DNA from: an uncultured Sutterella sp.
Lineage (GTDB): Bacteria > Pseudomonadota > Gammaproteobacteria > Burkholderiales > Burkholderiaceae_F
Direction of reading: 5' to 3'
DNA: 8,342 bases
Assembly (NCBI GenBank): GCA_934249275.1
Contig: CAKQKT010000085.1
Location: forward strand, 1-8,342
The position numbers and the translations under genes are program-made. How positions within the stretch are numbered: the stretch's first letter is position 1; each line of letters begins with the position of its first letter. Shown piece after piece: positions 6,681-8,342 of this stretch. The notes beneath the pieces are model-generated. The model had not been told where the DNA came from. It searched no databases and saw nothing but the letters and a program-made list of their open reading frames with translations.

Positions 6681-6747
6681 AAACCGTTCGTCTTTCGCGG
6701 CTGCCTAAATCTTGCAATTTTCTCTCCGAAGATTGCCCAATTCTCTC
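6666..6747 (+). repeat. three direct repeats TTGC-N4-TTCTCTC upstream of the AraC-family gene
   Basis: Copies lie at 6666-6680, 6712-6726 and 6733-6747. All eleven fixed positions (TTGC and TTCTCTC) match in every copy, and only the central four bases differ (TCTT, AATT, CCAA). Start-to-start distances are 46 and 21 bp. The 21-bp distance is two helical turns, as in the tandem half-sites bound by AraC-family proteins. I infer operator sites for the adjacent regulator or another factor. Confidence 0.6.
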
Positions 6748-6765
6748 AACAAGCCTCAAAGCCGC

Positions 6766-6794
6766 TTCATCCGCAGGCCTACAACAGCTATCAT
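6766..6794 (+). promoter_or_regulatory. weak candidate promoter of the AraC-family gene
   Basis: TATCAT (6789-6794) matches five of six positions of a -10 box. The hexamer 17 nt upstream, TTCATC at 6766-6771, is a poor -35 box, as is common in activator-dependent promoters. A start near 6801 would place the nearest repeat copy upstream of -53. Confidence 0.3.
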
Positions 6795-6818
6795 GGCTCC
6801 ATAACAAAAGGAACAGCC

Positions 6819-7712
6819 ATGCCGTACATGGACGCACGAACTATTGCCGAATTGGATCAGCTCGCGGACGAAATCCGCGCCCGCTTTGCGAGCACCGAGC
6901 TTCGCCAAATCAAATCGGATCTTCTCATTCTCGGCCGCCGCAAGGATGCGGACGTCATCTGCAAGACGATTGCAATGCCGAGCATCACCATCATGACCTC
7001 CGGCTGCAAGGAAGCCAATCTTTCCGGACACAAGGTCGTCTTCAGGAAAGGAACGCTCTTCGTTCTTGCCGTCGACCTGCCCGACACCTTCATCGTCAGG
7101 CATACGGAGGATCCCGATCTCACGTCCATCTCGCTCATCATCAAGGAAGACATGCTGCAGCGGGCGATCGAAGGCTTTCAGACAAAGGCCGCCGACGTCG
7201 CAGCCCCCGTCACAACGCTTGAAGCCGATGCCGGTCTGGTCGGCGCGTTCCGACGGCTTCTGGAAGCCCACGACCATCCAGCCGGCGAAGCGCTTCAGCG
7301 TCTGGCGGCTGAAGAGATTCTCCTTCGCGTACTCGCTACGCCCGCCGGTCCCATGCTCAAGCGCCTCTATGCGCCGTCGTCCGTCGAAAACCGAATCCGC
7401 CGCTCCGTCGGCTGGCTTCAGAACCACTACCGAGAAGTTTTCGACGTCTCGAGCCTTGCTGCCAATGTCGGCATGAGCGAAGCGACCTACTACAGGCACT
7501 TCAAGAACGTCATCAACGTCTCGCCGCGCCAGTACATCAAGAACCTGCGGCTTCATCACGCCCGCAGGCTCATGATCGATGAGAATCTTGACGCCACGCA
7601 GGCCGCATTCGAAGTGGGCTACAAGAGCCCGAATCACTTCAACCGAGAGTTCAAGCGAATGTTCGGCGACTCGCCCAAGCGCCACGTCATGCAGGAAACG
7701 GCGACAAGCTGA
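6819..7712 (+). CDS. AraC-family transcriptional regulator (AraC_N / YqhC-like)
   Basis: This 297-residue cytosolic DNA-binding protein has an N-terminal effector-type domain (about 20-180) of the AraC_N type found in YqhC-like regulators. Recognisable marks are MPSITIMTSGCKEANLSG (53-70), where this family usually has a P-x-(hydrophobic)...QG-x-K signature, then VDLP (85-88). The C-terminal 100 residues hold two helix-turn-helix motifs: SSLAANVGMSEATYYRHFKN (211-230) and TQAAFEVGYKSPNHFNREFK (260-279), followed by GDSP (283-286). The ATG at 6819 has AGGA at 6809-6812 with 6-nt spacing. An open frame extends upstream to a TTG at 6666 but crosses the terminator and repeats. The gene stands alone between the metal pump and a convergent GGDEF gene, so its regulon is not evident; autoregulation through the upstream repeats is possible. 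The ligand is unknown. Confidence 0.92.
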   Translation: MPYMDARTIAELDQLADEIRARFASTELRQIKSDLLILGRRKDADVICKTIAMPSITIMTSGCKEANLSGHKVVFRKGTLFVLAVDLPDTFIVRHTEDPDLTSISLIIKEDMLQRAIEGFQTKAADVAAPVTTLEADAGLVGAFRRLLEAHDHPAGEALQRLAAEEILLRVLATPAGPMLKRLYAPSSVENRIRRSVGWLQNHYREVFDVSSLAANVGMSEATYYRHFKNVINVSPRQYIKNLRLHHARRLMIDENLDATQAAFEVGYKSPNHFNREFKRMFGDSPKRHVMQETATS

Positions 7713-7733
7713 CATTCCCGCCGGCTAACAAAA

Positions 7734-7766
7734 ACGCCCCGCAGCATATTCGTGCCGTCGGGGCGT
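7734..7766 (-). terminator. intrinsic terminator between the convergent AraC-family and GGDEF genes
   Basis: An 8-bp stem, ACGCCCCG (7734-7741) with CGGGGCGT (7759-7766), encloses a 17-nt loop that can form a small inner GCA/TGC stem. On the minus strand five Ts follow directly (7734-7730, the first being part of the stem), giving a good terminator for the GGDEF gene. On the plus strand only CGGTTTATTC follows, so it is a weaker terminator for the AraC-family gene. Confidence 0.8.
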
Positions 7767-7787
7767 CGGTTTATTCGGCAAAGAATC

Positions 7788-8267
7788 TCAGCGATCGGCC
7801 TCCAAGCCGCTTTCGCGGTCATGAACCTTGAGTTCGACCTTGTCCTTGTACATGGCAAAGTCGGCGCGCTTTTGCGTGTCGTAGAGCTCGCGGTCCTGAG
7901 CAGCGTCAAAGGCCGCCATGCCGACGGCAAGCGCCACGGGCACCTTGATTGACTTTCTGAACGGCTCAAACTTCTCCTTGATGCGCCGGACCAGATCCTC
8001 CGGATCGCCTTCACCCAAATGGAAGATCACGAACTCGTCGCCGCCGATGCGATACCCTGTCACATTCTCGTTCACGATGCTGAGAATGGCCTTGCCGGCC
8101 GCCCTGATGCATCGGTCGCCCAAGTCATGGCCCAGGCTGTCGTTGACGAGCTTCAAATTGTTGATATCCACCACGAGGACCGTGCAGTCGGCCGCACACC
8201 CATTCGCGTTCATGTTGAGATTGTGCCGGTCGAGTTCCAAGGCGCTTCGGTTTCGAAGGCCTGTCAA
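7788..8267 (-). CDS. GGDEF diguanylate cyclase domain, 5'-truncated, probably a pseudogene
   Basis: The frame encodes 159 residues of a GGDEF domain, which makes cyclic di-GMP from two GTP. Seen are TGLRNR (2-7), DINNLKLVNDSLGHDLGD (34-51), the intact active-site RIGGDEF (73-79) and ADFAMYKDK (135-143). Positions 66-69 read NENV, so the RxxD inhibitory site is absent. The first codon is TTG; no ATG precedes it before an in-frame TAA at 8301-8303. Upstream residues read PIFGKLLLTG, so the conserved Asp that normally precedes LTGL is missing and similarity stops at about 8268. Any sensor or membrane region usually found before a GGDEF domain is also absent. The simplest reading is truncation by an insertion at about 8262-8268. 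The catalytic core is otherwise undamaged, so a short active protein from the TTG cannot be excluded. Confidence 0.75.
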   Translation of the reverse strand: MTGLRNRSALELDRHNLNMNANGCAADCTVLVVDINNLKLVNDSLGHDLGDRCIRAAGKAILSIVNENVTGYRIGGDEFVIFHLGEGDPEDLVRRIKEKFEPFRKSIKVPVALAVGMAAFDAAQDRELYDTQKRADFAMYKDKVELKVHDRESGLEADR

Positions 8268-8290
8268 TAAAAGTTTCCCAAAGATTGGTA
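8262..8290 (-). mobile_element. possible insertion-sequence end next to the truncated GGDEF gene
   Basis: Between the point where GGDEF similarity ends and the stop codon of the next minus-strand frame lies a short AT-rich, non-coding segment. An element boundary here would explain the abrupt loss of the GGDEF gene's 5' part. No matching inverted repeat can be seen because the other end lies outside the window. This is inference. Confidence 0.3.
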
Positions 8291-8342
8291 CTATTGGACC
8301 TTACGCGGTCTACCGCGCGGCCGCGGCGGGCCGTAGATGATC
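8291..8342 (-). CDS. C-terminal tail of a frame leaving the window, possibly a transposase
   Basis: On the minus strand an open frame enters from the right edge and ends at TAG (8293-8291). Its last sixteen residues read IIYGPPRPRGRPRKVQ. The basic, Pro/Gly/Arg-rich end resembles AT-hook-like tails of some transposases. The position beside a truncated gene supports a mobile-element origin. Sixteen residues are too few to assign a family, and the frame may be fortuitous in such GC-rich sequence. Confidence 0.3.
   Translation of the reverse strand, partial: IIYGPPRPRGRPRKVQ

Noticed and set aside
6666..6818. Extension of the AraC-family protein to an upstream TTG at 6666
   Set aside because: The extension overlaps the terminator and the repeats, and the ATG at 6819 has a good AGGA and fits the family N-terminus.
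6756..7715. Minus-strand open frame opposite the AraC-family gene
   Set aside because: Antisense to a gene with two clear helix-turn-helix motifs and a good ribosome binding site; no domain of its own.
1..8342. CRISPR array, tRNA or rRNA genes
   Set aside because: No regularly spaced repeat-spacer pattern and no tRNA or rRNA sequence recognised; the only repeats are the three short copies at 6666-6747.

Overview
The window is GC-rich bacterial chromosome in which the genes fill most of both strands. The protein set (YddG, IadA, a CadR/ZntR-type MerR regulator, a PIB-type ATPase, an AraC_N-type regulator and a GGDEF protein) suggests a proteobacterium. A betaproteobacterium, possibly a host-associated Burkholderiales such as Sutterellaceae, is my guess from overall feel. 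No rRNA or other taxonomic marker is present to confirm it.

Layout. Positions 1-184 hold no gene I can support. Four genes or gene groups then run on the minus strand. yddG (185-1129) encodes an amino-acid exporter of the drug/metabolite transporter superfamily. It lies downstream of iadA (1209-2357), which encodes isoaspartyl dipeptidase, and a strong intrinsic terminator hairpin sits between them and ends 3 nt before the yddG start. Next are two translationally coupled small membrane proteins (2488-2973 and 2973-3578) that look like divergent tandem paralogues of the DUF2569 type. Last is a MerR-family metal regulator (3696-4121).

The MerR gene is divergent from a large P1B-type Zn/Cd/Pb-exporting ATPase (4247-6616, plus strand). 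The 125-bp gap between them carries a textbook MerR-type promoter with a 19-nt spacer and a dyad operator. Together they form a self-contained heavy-metal sensing and efflux module. The regulator lacks the dimer-helix cysteine usual in Zn/Cd/Pb sensors, and the ATPase has two non-CxxC N-terminal metal-binding domains (CCxxE and DCxxE).

After a terminator comes an AraC-family regulator (6819-7712, plus strand). The region upstream of it contains three copies of TTGC-N4-TTCTCTC. The last two are 21 bp apart, the geometry of AraC-type tandem sites. A terminator at 7734-7766 separates it from a convergent minus-strand GGDEF diguanylate cyclase domain (7788-8267). That gene has lost its 5' part. 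The sequence upstream of it looks like the end of a mobile element, including the tail of another minus-strand reading frame that leaves the window.

The metal module is the best-understood unit. The most distinctive unexplained signals are the triple repeat upstream of the AraC gene, the terminator that abuts the yddG start, and the broken GGDEF locus at the right edge. I found no CRISPR array, tRNA, rRNA or complete mobile element.
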